Positions 8,434-20,685 of a stretch of DNA of 64,000 nt are shown here, piece after piece. Position numbers and translations under genes: made by a program. The notes beneath the pieces were generated by a model, which saw only the letters and a list, made by a program, of their open reading frames with translations, was not told the origin of the DNA and ran no database searches. Position 1 is the stretch's first letter; each line of letters starts with the position of its first letter. Origin of the DNA: Aquipseudomonas alcaligenes (GTDB lineage Bacteria > Pseudomonadota > Gammaproteobacteria > Pseudomonadales > Pseudomonadaceae); the NCBI RefSeq assembly GCF_900156545.1, contig NZ_FTNW01000003.1:434001-498000 (forward strand), written 5' to 3'.

Positions 8434-10104
8434 TCAGGCGGCCTGGGCCTCGGCCTGCTCCAGGGCGCGGTTGAGGGCGCTGAACAGGGCACGGAAGGTC
8501 GCGGTGGTGAGGTTCTCGTCGATGCCGATGCCGTGCAGCGGGCGGCCACCGTTCAGGCGCACCTCGATATAGGCCACGGCCTGGGCGTTGGTGCCGGCGC
8601 TGATGGCGTGCTCGTGGTAGTCCATGATCTCGATGTTCTGCGGCAGCGCGGCGACCAGCGCCTCCAGCGGGCCCTTGCCGGTGCCGTGCTTGCGCCGGGT
8701 TTCGCCGTCGTAGGCGACTTCCACGTCGACGGTGCAGATGCCGTTCTCTTCCTGCAGGCGGTGGCCCTTGAGCACGTAGGGGCTGTCGGCTTGCAGGTAC
8801 TCGCTTTCCAGCAGGCTGTAGATTTGCGCGGCGGTCATTTCCAGGCCGAGGCGGTCGGTCTCGCGCTGCACCACCTGGCTGAACTCGATCTGCATGCGGC
8901 GCGGCAGGCTGATGCCGTACTCCTGCTCGAGCAGGAAGGTGATGCCGCCTTTGCCGGACTGGCTGTTGACGCGGATCACCGCCTCATAGTCGCGGCCGAT
9001 GTCGGCCGGGTCGATCGGCAGGTACGGCACTTCCCAGATGCCTTCCGGGTCCTGCTGGGCAAAGCCCTTGCGGATGGCATCCTGGTGCGAGCCGGAGAAC
9101 GCGGTGTGGACCAGGTCGCCAACGTACGGATGGCGCGGGTGCACCGGCAGCTGGTTGCACTCTTCCACCACCTTGCGCACGGCATCGATGTCGGAGAAGT
9201 CCAGCTCGGGGTCGACGCCCTGGGTGTAGAGGTTCAGCGCCAGGGTTACCAGGCAGACGTTGCCGGTGCGCTCGCCGTTGCCGAACAGGCAGCCTTCCAC
9301 GCGGTCGGCGCCGGCCATCACGGCCAGTTCCGAGGCGGCCACGCCGGTGCCGCGGTCATTGTGGGTGTGCACGCTGATCAGCACGCTGTCGCGGCGGTCG
9401 ATGCGGCGGCCGAACCACTCGATCTGGTCGGCGTAGTTGTTCGGCGTGGCGCACTCGATGGTGGCCGGCAGGTTGAGGATCAGCTTCTGTGCCGGGGTCG
9501 GCTCGAACACGCCGATCACCGCGTTGCACACTTCTACGGCGAAGTCGGTCTCGGTGGAGCTGAATACTTCCGGCGAGTACTCGAAGCCCCACTGGGTTTC
9601 CGGCTGCGCGGCGGCCAGGCGCTTGATGATGCGCGCGGCGCTGGTGGCGATCTCGACCACGCCGGCCTTGTCCTGGTTGAAGACGATGCGGCGGAAGCTC
9701 GGCGCCGTGGCGTTGTAGTAATGGACGATGGCCTTCTTGGCGCCCTTGAGCGACTCGAAGGTGCGAGTGATCAGGTCTTCGCGCGCCTGGGTCAGCACCT
9801 GGATGGTCACGTCGTCAGGGATGTGGCTGCCCTCGATCAGCTCGCGAACGAAGTCGAAGTCGGTCTGCGAGGCGGACGGGAAGCCCACTTCGATTTCCTT
9901 CAGGCCCACGGCGACCAGGCACTTGAAGAAGCGCATCTTCTTCTCGGCGTCCATCGGCTCGATCAGCGACTGGTTGCCGTCGCGCAGGTCGGTGGACAGC
10001 CAGATCGGCGCCTTGTCGATGATCTGGTCCGGCCAGGTGCGATCCGGCAGCTGGATCGGGGTAAAGGGACGGTATTTCTTCGACGGGTCTTTGAGCATGG
10101 TCAT
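8434..10104 (-). CDS. leuA: 2-isopropylmalate synthase
   Basis: 556 residues; condenses acetyl-CoA with 2-ketoisovalerate in the first committed step of leucine synthesis. The N-terminal TIM barrel shows the catalytic/metal motif [15 protein letters not shown] and the metal-binding HTHND of [20 protein letters not shown]. GxGER ([20 protein letters not shown]) is also present. The C-terminal LeuA regulatory domain, which binds leucine for feedback inhibition, follows. It is the longer LeuA type common in Pseudomonas and actinobacteria (about 555 residues) rather than the 523-residue enteric type. The start [12 protein letters not shown] at 10104 is kept; a second in-frame ATG lies at 10098. 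A short leader ORF precedes it by 66 bases. Confidence 0.97.
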   Translation of the reverse strand: MTMLKDPSKKYRPFTPIQLPDRTWPDQIIDKAPIWLSTDLRDGNQSLIEPMDAEKKMRFFKCLVAVGLKEIEVGFPSASQTDFDFVRELIEGSHIPDDVTIQVLTQAREDLITRTFESLKGAKKAIVHYYNATAPSFRRIVFNQDKAGVVEIATSAARIIKRLAAAQPETQWGFEYSPEVFSSTETDFAVEVCNAVIGVFEPTPAQKLILNLPATIECATPNNYADQIEWFGRRIDRRDSVLISVHTHNDRGTGVAASELAVMAGADRVEGCLFGNGERTGNVCLVTLALNLYTQGVDPELDFSDIDAVRKVVEECNQLPVHPRHPYVGDLVHTAFSGSHQDAIRKGFAQQDPEGIWEVPYLPIDPADIGRDYEAVIRVNSQSGKGGITFLLEQEYGISLPRRMQIEFSQVVQRETDRLGLEMTAAQIYSLLESEYLQADSPYVLKGHRLQEENGICTVDVEVAYDGETRRKHGTGKGPLEALVAALPQNIEIMDYHEHAISAGTNAQAVAYIEVRLNGGRPLHGIGIDENLTTATFRALFSALNRALEQAEAQAA

Positions 10105-10170
10105 GGCGAAAATCCTTGGGCGGCAGCAGGCCGGGGCAATCGAAAGAGGGCGAATGGCGGGGGAGGCGGT

Positions 10171-10248
10171 TCAGCCACGCAGTCGCGGACTGACCAGGCG
10201 CTGGCAGGCGTGTTGACGCAGAAGAATGAGGGTATGGGCCGTTTTCAT
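10171..10248 (-). CDS. Probable leuA leader peptide (25 residues)
   Basis: On the minus strand an ATG at 10248 opens a 25-codon ORF encoding MKTAHTLILLRQHACQRL followed by VSPRLRG, ending in TGA 66 bases before leuA. Five of 25 residues are leucine, including a Leu-Ile-Leu-Leu run at residues 7-10. A leucine-rich short ORF just ahead of leuA is the classic arrangement of a ribosome-mediated attenuator. I do not see a good T-rich terminator hairpin between it and leuA, so if it regulates, it may act through Rho or translational coupling. No strong Shine-Dalgarno is visible. That the peptide is translated is inference. Confidence 0.6.
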   Translation of the reverse strand: MKTAHTLILLRQHACQRLVSPRLRG

Positions 10249-10382
10249 GCTGACAACCCTACTGCCAGAGGTTAAAGCTGGCAAGGCTTGTTGAGAAAAC
10301 GCAAATTGATTGCGCCGGTCTCTCTTGTGAAATGAATAATTGCTCTTGATTTGGCTTGGGCGGCAAATTATTGCGCAGTGGC

Positions 10383-11201
10383 TCAGGGCTTGAATGCGCC
10401 GATAAAGATCGCCGGATCGACCCGTGCATCGTTCAGGCTGACGTTCCAGTGCATGTGCGGGCCGGTGGCGCGGCCGGTGGCGCCGACGCGGCCGACGATG
10501 CCGCCGCGCGGCAGCTCCTGGCCCAGCTGCACATCGACCTTGGACAGATGGCAGAACATGCTGATCAGGCCCTGGCCGTGGTCGACGAACACCGTCTTGC
10601 CATTGAAGAAGTAGTCGCCAATCAGGATCACCTTGCCGGCCGCCGGGGCCTTGATCGGCGTGCCGGCGCCCACGGCGAAGTCCAGGCCGGAATGCGGGTT
10701 GCGTTCCTCGCCATTGAAGAAGCGGCGCAGGCCGAAGGGCGAGGACAGCGGGCCGTCGACCGGCTTGTCGAACAGCAGGTTGCTTGGCTGGCGCGGGCTG
10801 AACTGCTGGTAGGCGCGGGTCTGTTCGGCCAGTTCGCGCTCGATGCGCTTGAGGTTGGCCGGGCTCGGGTTGACCTGCTCTTGGTTCTTCAGGGTGATGC
10901 GCTGCTCGCGGTAGTGCTTGGGGCCGACCGTAAAACTCAGCGCCTGGCCGTTCGCCTCGATCTGCTGCGTGCCCGGTTTGACCGTCAGCGGGATGCCGAC
11001 GATGGCGATCCAGCGCCTGCCTTCTTCCTTTACCACCAGCACCGGCTTGCCCTGGTAGCGAGCCTGGGGTGCGCTTGAGCCTTCGCCCAGGTCGACCACT
11101 GCCACGCCGCCGGGCACCGGCTTGTTCAGCAGGCGGGTGATAAAGCCTTCTGCATGAGCAGGCAGGGCGAGGCAGAGCAGCAGGGCGATAAGCGGGCGCA
11201 C
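10383..11201 (-). CDS. M23-family peptidoglycan DD-metalloendopeptidase
   Basis: 272 residues with a Sec signal peptide (MRPLIALLLCLALPAHAEG). A beta-sheet N-terminal domain is followed by the LytM/M23 catalytic domain. The zinc ligands are seen in NPHSGLDFAVGAGTP (HxxxD) and GPHMHWNVSLND (HxH). Such enzymes cut peptide cross-links in peptidoglycan and act in cell separation or envelope remodelling. All catalytic residues look intact, so it is likely an active enzyme rather than an EnvC/NlpD-type activator. It ends 3 bases from the xseA stop side, on the same strand and just downstream of xseA, so the two are probably co-transcribed. Confidence 0.9.
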   Translation of the reverse strand: MRPLIALLLCLALPAHAEGFITRLLNKPVPGGVAVVDLGEGSSAPQARYQGKPVLVVKEEGRRWIAIVGIPLTVKPGTQQIEANGQALSFTVGPKHYREQRITLKNQEQVNPSPANLKRIERELAEQTRAYQQFSPRQPSNLLFDKPVDGPLSSPFGLRRFFNGEERNPHSGLDFAVGAGTPIKAPAAGKVILIGDYFFNGKTVFVDHGQGLISMFCHLSKVDVQLGQELPRGGIVGRVGATGRATGPHMHWNVSLNDARVDPAIFIGAFKP

Positions 11202-11204
11202 GTA

Positions 11205-12584
11205 TCAATCCAGAAGCGAGAGGGTGACCGGGGTGAGGTGGTTGTCTTCGACGCGCACGTCCAGCTCGCCCTCGCCCAGGCGTGCCTTGAGACGCTGGCC
11301 GGGGTGGGTCTGGGCGGCGCTGCGCACGGCCTGGCCGCGCTCGTCGAGGAGGATGCTGTAACCGCGTCCAAGGGTGGCCAGCGGGCTGACGATATGCAGC
11401 GTTTGCGCGAGATTTTCCAGCTGCCGGCGCTGTTGGCGCAGTTGCAGTTCGATGGCGCGTGGCAGGCGTTCGCCCAGGCTGTCCAGGCGCTGGCGCAGCA
11501 GTGCCAGGGCCCGGCCCGGGTGCTGGGCGTGCAGGCGGCCCTCCAGTCGCGCCAGACGCTCTTGGCGACTGGTGGACTGTTGGGCGAAGGCGCGGCGCAG
11601 GCGCATGTCCAGGTCGTCCAGGCGCTGGGCCTGTTGGCGCAGGCGCTCGCCGGGGTGGCGCAGGCGGCGGGCCAGGCCGTCCAGGCGCAGTTGTTCTCGG
11701 CTCAGGCGGCTACGCAGGCTTAGCGCCAGACGGCGGTTGAGGCTGTCCAGGCGGCGCTGCAGGTCAGAGCTGTCCGGGGCCAGCAGCTCGGCGGCGGCCG
11801 AGGGCGTCGGCGCGCGCACATCGGCGACGAAGTCGCTGATCGACACATCGGTTTCATGGCCCACGGCGCTGACCACGGGCGTGACGCAGTCCGCCACGGC
11901 GCGGGCCACGGCTTCCTCGTTGAAGCACCAGAGGTCCTCCAGCGAGCCGCCGCCGCGCGCCAGGATGATCGCGTCGAAGCCGGCGCGGTCGGCCAGCTGC
12001 AGGGCGCGGACGATCTGCGCGGTGGCCTCGCGGCCTTGTACGGCAGTGGGGATCAGGGTCAGCGCCACCTGCGGCGCGCGGCGGCGGAACACGCTGATGA
12101 TGTCGCGGATCACCGCACCGGTGGGCGAGCTGACGATGCCGATGCGCTGCGGGTGGGCGGGCAGGGCGCGCTTGCGTTCGCTGGCAAACAGCCCCTCGGC
12201 GGAGAGCTTTTCCTTGAGCGCCTCGAAGGCCAGGCGCAGGGCGCCGTCGCCGGCCGGCTCGACCGTGTCGAGGATCAGCTGGTAGTCGCCGCGCCCCTCG
12301 AACAGCGAGACCTTGCCGCGCACCCTGACCGCCAGGCCGTCGCGCAGGGCTTGGCGCACGCGGGTGGCGTTCTGCCGGAACAGCGCGCAGCGCACCTGGG
12401 CCTGGCTGTCCTTGAGGGTGAAATACAGGTGGCCTGAGGCCGGCTTGGCCAGGTTGGAGATTTCGCCTTCTACCCAGACCTGGGCGAACACGTCCTCCAG
12501 CAGCAGGCGGGCGCGGTTGTTCAGTTGGCTGACGCTGAGCGCTTCGCGGTCGAGACCGAGGCGCTGGAAGGGATCATTGAGCAT
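11205..12584 (-). CDS. xseA: Exodeoxyribonuclease VII large subunit
   Basis: 459 residues; the large subunit of exonuclease VII, which degrades single-stranded DNA from both ends together with XseB (not in this window). The N-terminal OB-fold contains VWVEGEISNLAKPASGHLYFTLKD. The catalytic core contains GIVSSPTGAVIRDI, ARGGGSLEDLWCFNEEAVARA and SAVGHETDVSISDFVADVRAPTPSAAAE. A long coiled-coil region rich in Arg, Leu and Gln follows. The start MLNDPFQRLGLDR at 12584 is chosen because the 14 upstream in-frame residues resemble no XseA family N-terminus. Confidence 0.95.
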   Translation of the reverse strand: MLNDPFQRLGLDREALSVSQLNNRARLLLEDVFAQVWVEGEISNLAKPASGHLYFTLKDSQAQVRCALFRQNATRVRQALRDGLAVRVRGKVSLFEGRGDYQLILDTVEPAGDGALRLAFEALKEKLSAEGLFASERKRALPAHPQRIGIVSSPTGAVIRDIISVFRRRAPQVALTLIPTAVQGREATAQIVRALQLADRAGFDAIILARGGGSLEDLWCFNEEAVARAVADCVTPVVSAVGHETDVSISDFVADVRAPTPSAAAELLAPDSSDLQRRLDSLNRRLALSLRSRLSREQLRLDGLARRLRHPGERLRQQAQRLDDLDMRLRRAFAQQSTSRQERLARLEGRLHAQHPGRALALLRQRLDSLGERLPRAIELQLRQQRRQLENLAQTLHIVSPLATLGRGYSILLDERGQAVRSAAQTHPGQRLKARLGEGELDVRVEDNHLTPVTLSLLD

Positions 12585-12683
12585 GGCGGCATGATAAAGG
12601 CTTTGTCCGGTCGGCCATAGGCGCACTTGACCGCTCCGTCGGCGCGATTAAGCTGCGCGACCTTTCCATGTCAGGCTTGGCCC

Positions 12684-14773
<2,090 letters not shown>

Positions 14774-14775
<2 letters not shown>

Positions 14776-14914
14776 AAATGGATGTGCCGCTGCTGCGCTT
14801 GCGCCAGCGGTGTTGGAGAGAGACTCGAAATGCTCATTTGCTACAGCAAACTCCGCTTTCTCGCCTCTCTCCGCCTAGCTGGCACTGCGCTCGCGACGCG
14901 GCAAATCCATTTTT
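14774..14914. repeat. Long imperfect palindrome between guaB and guaA
   Basis: AAAAATGGATGTGCCGC at the left end mirrors GCGGCAAATCCATTTTT at the right end. Inside, GCGCCAGC-like and GCTGGCACTGCGC-like arms, GGAGAGAG and CTCTCTCC, and a TTTGCT-ACA-GCAAA apex also face each other. The whole 141-base segment could fold as one long interrupted hairpin. Its left end overlaps the guaB TAA stop. The size and symmetry look like a small non-autonomous repeat element rather than a simple terminator. I see no second copy in this window. Confidence 0.7.
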
Positions 14915-14930
14915 GAAAACAGTTTGGGCG

Positions 14931-14952
14931 CGGGGCTGACTGATCAGCCCCG
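14931..14952 (+). other. Strong hairpin in the guaA leader
   Basis: CGGGGCTGA (14931-14939) pairs perfectly with TCAGCCCCG (14944-14952) around CTGA. The following bases, TGTCATTTGTG, are only moderately T-rich. It could be a weak terminator, an mRNA-processing stop, or part of a guaA control region; the guaA ATG is 33 bases away. Confidence 0.55.
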
Positions 14953-14985
14953 TGTCATTTGTGAATTCCGCTACGAGAGACGGCC

Positions 14986-16563
14986 ATGGCCCACGACATT
15001 CACGCCCACCGCATCCTCATTCTGGACTTCGGTTCCCAGTACACCCAGCTGATCGCCCGCCGCGTGCGCGAAATCGGCGTGTACTGCGAGATCCATCCGT
15101 TCGACATGGAAGACGCGGCCATTCGCGCCTTCGCCCCGCGCGGCATCATCCTCGCCGGTGGTCCGGAGTCGGTGCACGAGGCGGGCAGCCCGCGCGCGCC
15201 GCAGGCGGTGTTTGACCTGAACGTGCCGATCTTCGGTATCTGCTACGGCATGCAGACCATGGCCGAGCAGCTCGGCGGCAAGGTGGAAGGCTCCGACCTG
15301 CGCGAGTTCGGCTATGCCCGCGTCGATATCGTTGGCAAGGCGCGCCTGCTCGACGGCATCGAAGACCATGTGGACACCGACGGCGTTCTTGGCCTGGACG
15401 TGTGGATGAGCCACGGCGACAAGGTCACCGCCATGCCTGCCGGCTTCCATATCCTGGCCAGCACCCCGAGCTGCCCGATCGCCGCCATGGCCGACGACAG
15501 CCGCGCCTACTATGGCGTGCAGTTCCACCCGGAAGTGACCCACACCAAGCAGGGCGGGCGCATCCTTTCGCGCTTCATCCTCGACATCTGCGGCTGCGCG
15601 GCCCTGTGGACACCGGCCAATATCGTTGAGGACGCCATTGCCACCGTGCGTGCCCAGGTGGGCTCCTCCAAGGTGCTGCTCGGCCTATCCGGCGGCGTCG
15701 ACTCCTCGGTGGTCGCAGCCCTGCTGCACAAGGCCATCGGCGACCAGCTGACCTGCGTGTTCGTCGACAATGGCCTGCTGCGTCATCAGGAAGGCGACCA
15801 GGTGATGGCCATGTTCGCCGAGAACATGGGCGTCAAGGTGATCCGCGCCAACGCTGAGGACCTGTTCCTTGGCCGCCTGGCCGGCGTGTCCGACCCGGAA
15901 GAGAAGCGCAAGATCATCGGTCGCACCTTCATCGAAGTGTTCGACCAGGAAGCCACCAAGCTGCAGGACGTGAAGTTCCTCGCCCAGGGCACTATCTACC
16001 CGGACGTGATCGAGTCGGCCGGCGCCAAGACCGGCAAGGCCCACGTGATCAAGTCGCACCACAACGTCGGCGGCCTGCCGGAGGACATGCAGTTCAAGCT
16101 GGTCGAGCCGCTGCGCGAGCTGTTCAAGGACGAGGTGCGTAAGATCGGCCTGGAGCTGGGCCTGCCCTACGACATGGTCTACCGCCACCCGTTCCCGGGC
16201 CCGGGCCTGGGCGTGCGCATTCTCGGCGAGGTGAAGAAGGAGTACGCCGACCTGCTGCGTCTGGCCGACCACATCTTCATCGAAGAGCTGCGTAACTTCG
16301 ACTGGTACCACAAGACCAGCCAGGCCTTCGTGGTGTTCCAGCCGGTGAAATCGGTCGGCGTGGTCGGCGACGGCCGTCGCTACGCCTGGGTCGTCGCCCT
16401 GCGCGCCGTGGAGACCATTGACTTCATGACCGCACGCTGGGCGCACCTGCCCTACGAGCTGCTGGAGAAGGTGTCCAACCGCATCATCAACGAGATCTCC
16501 GGCATCTCCCGCGTCACCTACGACGTATCGAGCAAGCCGCCGGCGACCATCGAGTGGGAATAA
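14986..16563 (+). CDS. guaA: GMP synthase (glutamine-hydrolysing)
   Basis: 525 residues; aminates XMP to GMP using glutamine-derived ammonia and ATP. The N-terminal class I amidotransferase has the catalytic Cys in [16 protein letters not shown] and His/Glu in [11 protein letters not shown]. The ATP-pyrophosphatase domain has the P-loop [17 protein letters not shown], and the C-terminal dimerisation domain ends in [17 protein letters not shown]. Length equals the bacterial norm. The ATG start ([19 protein letters not shown]) is standard. It probably shares a transcript with guaB, modulated by the structured spacer. Confidence 0.98.
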   Translation: MAHDIHAHRILILDFGSQYTQLIARRVREIGVYCEIHPFDMEDAAIRAFAPRGIILAGGPESVHEAGSPRAPQAVFDLNVPIFGICYGMQTMAEQLGGKVEGSDLREFGYARVDIVGKARLLDGIEDHVDTDGVLGLDVWMSHGDKVTAMPAGFHILASTPSCPIAAMADDSRAYYGVQFHPEVTHTKQGGRILSRFILDICGCAALWTPANIVEDAIATVRAQVGSSKVLLGLSGGVDSSVVAALLHKAIGDQLTCVFVDNGLLRHQEGDQVMAMFAENMGVKVIRANAEDLFLGRLAGVSDPEEKRKIIGRTFIEVFDQEATKLQDVKFLAQGTIYPDVIESAGAKTGKAHVIKSHHNVGGLPEDMQFKLVEPLRELFKDEVRKIGLELGLPYDMVYRHPFPGPGLGVRILGEVKKEYADLLRLADHIFIEELRNFDWYHKTSQAFVVFQPVKSVGVVGDGRRYAWVVALRAVETIDFMTARWAHLPYELLEKVSNRIINEISGISRVTYDVSSKPPATIEWE

Positions 16564-16581
16564 GCGCCTGAGGGTGTGAGC

Positions 16582-16610
16582 AGGGGCAGCGTGAGCTGCC
16601 CTTGTCGTTT
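16582..16610 (+). terminator. Probable terminator after guaA
   Basis: AGGGGCAGC (16582-16590) pairs with GCTGCCCTT (16595-16603, one G-T pair) around GTGA, followed by GTCGTTT. The T-tract is weak, so efficiency is uncertain. It lies 18 bases after the guaA stop. Confidence 0.55.
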
Positions 16611-16690
16611 CTGCCTGCGGCAATCTGCGACTCGCTGCATTGCGCTGGTGATGAGAAAATGTCGCAAATACCTGGTCGATGGGGATGACG

Positions 16691-18061
16691 ATGGCCTTTA
16701 CCCGCAGACAGATACTCGCCGGCATGGCCGGGCTGGGTGTGGCTGGCCTCGGCGCCGGTGGCGTGCGCTACTGGCTGGGCCGTCCGGAGAATGTGGCGAC
16801 CCACGACTACGAACTGATCGCCGCGCCGCTGGACCTGGAGCTGGTGCCGGGCCACGTGATCCGGGCCTGGGCATACGGTGGCCAGGCGCCGGGCCTGGAG
16901 CTGCGCTGCAAACAGGGCGAACGCCTGCGCGTGCGCTTCATCAACCGGCTGGAGGTGGAGACCACCATCCACTGGCACGGCATCCGCCTGCCGCTGGAGA
17001 TGGACGGCGTACCCTATGTGTCGCAGCTGCCGGTCAAGCCTGGCGAGTTCTTCGATTACGACTTCATCTGCCCGGACGCCGGCAGCTACTGGTATCACCC
17101 GCACACCGCCAGCCATGAGCAACTGGGGCGCGGTCTGGTCGGTCCGCTGATCGTCGAGGAGCGTGAGCCGAGCGGCTTCGTTCATGAGCGCACGTTGTGC
17201 CTGAAGACCTGGCATGTGGACGAGCAGGGCGCCTTCACCGAGTTTCTGGTGCCGCGCCAGGCCGCGCGCGAAGGTACGCGCGGGCGTTTGTCGAGCATCA
17301 ACGGCGTGCCCAACCCGACCCTGGAGCTGCCAGCCGGTCAGGTGGTGCGCTTGCGCCTGATCAACGTCGACAACACCATCACCTACCGCCTCAATCTGCC
17401 CGGTGGCGAGGCGCGCATCTATGCGCTGGATGGCAATCCCGTGGCGCCGCGCCCGCTGGGCAAGGAGTACTGGCTGGGCCCGGGCATGCGCCTGGATTTG
17501 GCACTGCGGGTGCCGGCCGAAGGCCAGGAGCTACCACTGCGCAACGGCCCGCTGCGCCTCGCCACGCTCAGGAGCGTGGCCAGTGCCGAGGGTGCGGGCG
17601 ACTGGCCGCCGGCGCTGCCGGCCAATCCGCTGGCCGAACCGGATCTGGCGCGCGCCGAGACCTTGCGCTTCAACTTCGAGTGGGCTGCTGCGCTGTCCGG
17701 CGACGTGAGTCGGGGCGGCAGCTACAAGTACTGGCAGATCAACGGCCAGGCCTGGGACATCAACGACAAGCGCTGTGCCGAGCGGCCCATTGCCAGCCTC
17801 AGGCAGGGTGGGCATTACATCTTCGTGCTGCGCAACATGGCGCAGTACCAGCACCCGATTCATCTGCACGGCATGAGCTTCAAGGTGCTGGATTCGGACC
17901 GCAAGGACGTCGTGCCGTACTTCACCGACACCTACCTGCTGGGCAAGAACGAGACGGCGCGCATTGCCTTTGTCGCCGATAATCCGGGGGTGTGGATGTT
18001 CCACTGCCACGTGATCGACCATATGGAAACCGGCCTGATGGCCGCCATCGAGGTGGTCTGA
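16691..18061 (+). CDS. Tat-exported multicopper oxidase
   Basis: 456 residues. The N-terminus MAFTRRQILAGMAGLGVAG is a twin-arginine signal. Copper ligands typical of three-domain multicopper oxidases are all visible: HWHG (TIHWHGIRLP), HPH (YWYHPHTASHEQ), HPIHLHG (QYQHPIHLHGMSFKVL) and the type 1/trinuclear HCHVIDHMETG at the C-terminus. It probably oxidises Cu(I), Fe(II), Mn(II) or organic substrates in the periplasm; the substrate cannot be read from sequence. ATGs at 16679, 16685 and 16691 are in frame; 16691 is preferred for the GGGGA Shine-Dalgarno 5 bases ahead. Its TGA overlaps the tadA ATG by one base. Confidence 0.88.
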   Translation: MAFTRRQILAGMAGLGVAGLGAGGVRYWLGRPENVATHDYELIAAPLDLELVPGHVIRAWAYGGQAPGLELRCKQGERLRVRFINRLEVETTIHWHGIRLPLEMDGVPYVSQLPVKPGEFFDYDFICPDAGSYWYHPHTASHEQLGRGLVGPLIVEEREPSGFVHERTLCLKTWHVDEQGAFTEFLVPRQAAREGTRGRLSSINGVPNPTLELPAGQVVRLRLINVDNTITYRLNLPGGEARIYALDGNPVAPRPLGKEYWLGPGMRLDLALRVPAEGQELPLRNGPLRLATLRSVASAEGAGDWPPALPANPLAEPDLARAETLRFNFEWAAALSGDVSRGGSYKYWQINGQAWDINDKRCAERPIASLRQGGHYIFVLRNMAQYQHPIHLHGMSFKVLDSDRKDVVPYFTDTYLLGKNETARIAFVADNPGVWMFHCHVIDHMETGLMAAIEVV

Positions 18062-18537
18062 TGCGCCAACCGAAGATCATCGACCGCAGCCAGGACGAGC
18101 GCTTTATGCGCGAGGCGCTGGAGCTGGCCCGCCAAGGTGCCGAACGCGGCGAAGTGCCGGTGGGCGCCGTGCTGGTGCAGGACGGCGAGGTGATCGGGCG
18201 TGGCTTCAACTGCCCGATCTCCACCAGTGACCCCAGTGCCCATGCCGAGATGGTGGCGATCCGCGCCGCCGCTGCCGCCGTGCAGAACTACCGGTTGCCC
18301 GGCAGCACCCTGTACGTGACCCTGGAGCCCTGCAGTATGTGCGCCGGGCTGATCGTGCATTCGCGCATCGCTCGGGTGGTCTACGGCACCACCGAGCCCA
18401 AGGCCGGGGTAGCGGTCAGTCGCGGGCAGTTCTTCAGTCAGGACTTCCTCAACCACCGGGTGTTGATCGAGGGCGGGTTGCTGGCGCAGGAGTGCAGCGA
18501 AATGCTCAGTGCCTTCTTCAAGGCCCGGCGCAGCTAG
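18061..18537 (+). CDS. tadA: tRNA-specific adenosine deaminase
   Basis: 158 residues; deaminates A34 to inosine in tRNA-Arg(ACG). The zinc and catalytic residues are His61 and Glu63 (SAHAEMVAI) and Cys91/Cys94 (LEPCSMCAGLI), the cytidine/deoxycytidylate deaminase fold. The start ATG overlaps the TGA of the multicopper oxidase gene (TGATG-type one-base overlap), so translation is probably coupled. The longer in-frame ORF from 17992 would lie within the upstream gene and is rejected. Length is near that of E. coli TadA (167). Confidence 0.95.
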   Translation: MRQPKIIDRSQDERFMREALELARQGAERGEVPVGAVLVQDGEVIGRGFNCPISTSDPSAHAEMVAIRAAAAAVQNYRLPGSTLYVTLEPCSMCAGLIVHSRIARVVYGTTEPKAGVAVSRGQFFSQDFLNHRVLIEGGLLAQECSEMLSAFFKARRS

Positions 18538-18601
18538 CCTGCTGGGCATCCTAGAGCGCCGCTGCTAGTCTGCGCGCTCTTTGCAAATCGGAGCAGTGCG
18601 T

Positions 18602-19069
18602 GTGAAAAAAGTGTTGGGTTTACTGCTGATGCTGGCCGGTCTGTCCGCGCAGGCCGCCGAGGAGAAGGTTTATCTGCTCGCTTCGGCGGGCGTGAACGAC
18701 ACCACCCTGGCGCACAGCATCTTCCTGCATGAACCGGATATCACCGATCTGGAGAGCTGCCGTGAGGCGGTCCGGCAGGCGCAGCGCGACGGCGACTGGA
18801 TGAAGTACCACCACATTCTGCGCAAGGACAAGGTGAGGGGCTTCAGCGTGCAGATGCAGTACCTCTGCGTCACCAGTGAGCAGGATATCGAGCCCTGGTT
18901 TGATCGTGCGCACTACAACCACGCCTACCTGATCCGGGTTGATGAGCAGGCCCGTTTGAGTGTGCAGGCCATGGAGAGCATGGCGGTTTGCATGGGCCGC
19001 TACCGGGCGTTGCCCGCCGATGTGCAGGCGCGTAGTCATTGTGCAAAGGGGAGTCAGCAGGTTCGCTGA
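18602..19069 (+). CDS. Small secreted hypothetical protein with four cysteines
   Basis: 155 residues. A Sec signal peptide (MKKVLGLLLMLAGLSAQAAEE, read from a GTG start) is followed by a mature domain of about 135 residues with four cysteines (in ESCREA, YLCVTS, AVCMGR, SHCAKG), suggesting two disulfides in the periplasm. I do not recognise the family. The GTG at 18602 is chosen over the upstream ATG at 18581 because GGAGC lies 8 bases ahead and the signal peptide then begins with basic residues. It ends base-to-base against the convergent mltF stop. Confidence 0.65.
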   Translation: MKKVLGLLLMLAGLSAQAAEEKVYLLASAGVNDTTLAHSIFLHEPDITDLESCREAVRQAQRDGDWMKYHHILRKDKVRGFSVQMQYLCVTSEQDIEPWFDRAHYNHAYLIRVDEQARLSVQAMESMAVCMGRYRALPADVQARSHCAKGSQQVR

Positions 19070-20680
<1,611 letters not shown>

Positions 20681-20685
20681 TCACG

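Noticed and set aside
14831-14880. Small RNA or CRISPR repeat in the guaB-guaA gap
   Set aside because: No repeated spacers or direct repeats; the symmetry is inverted, not tandem.
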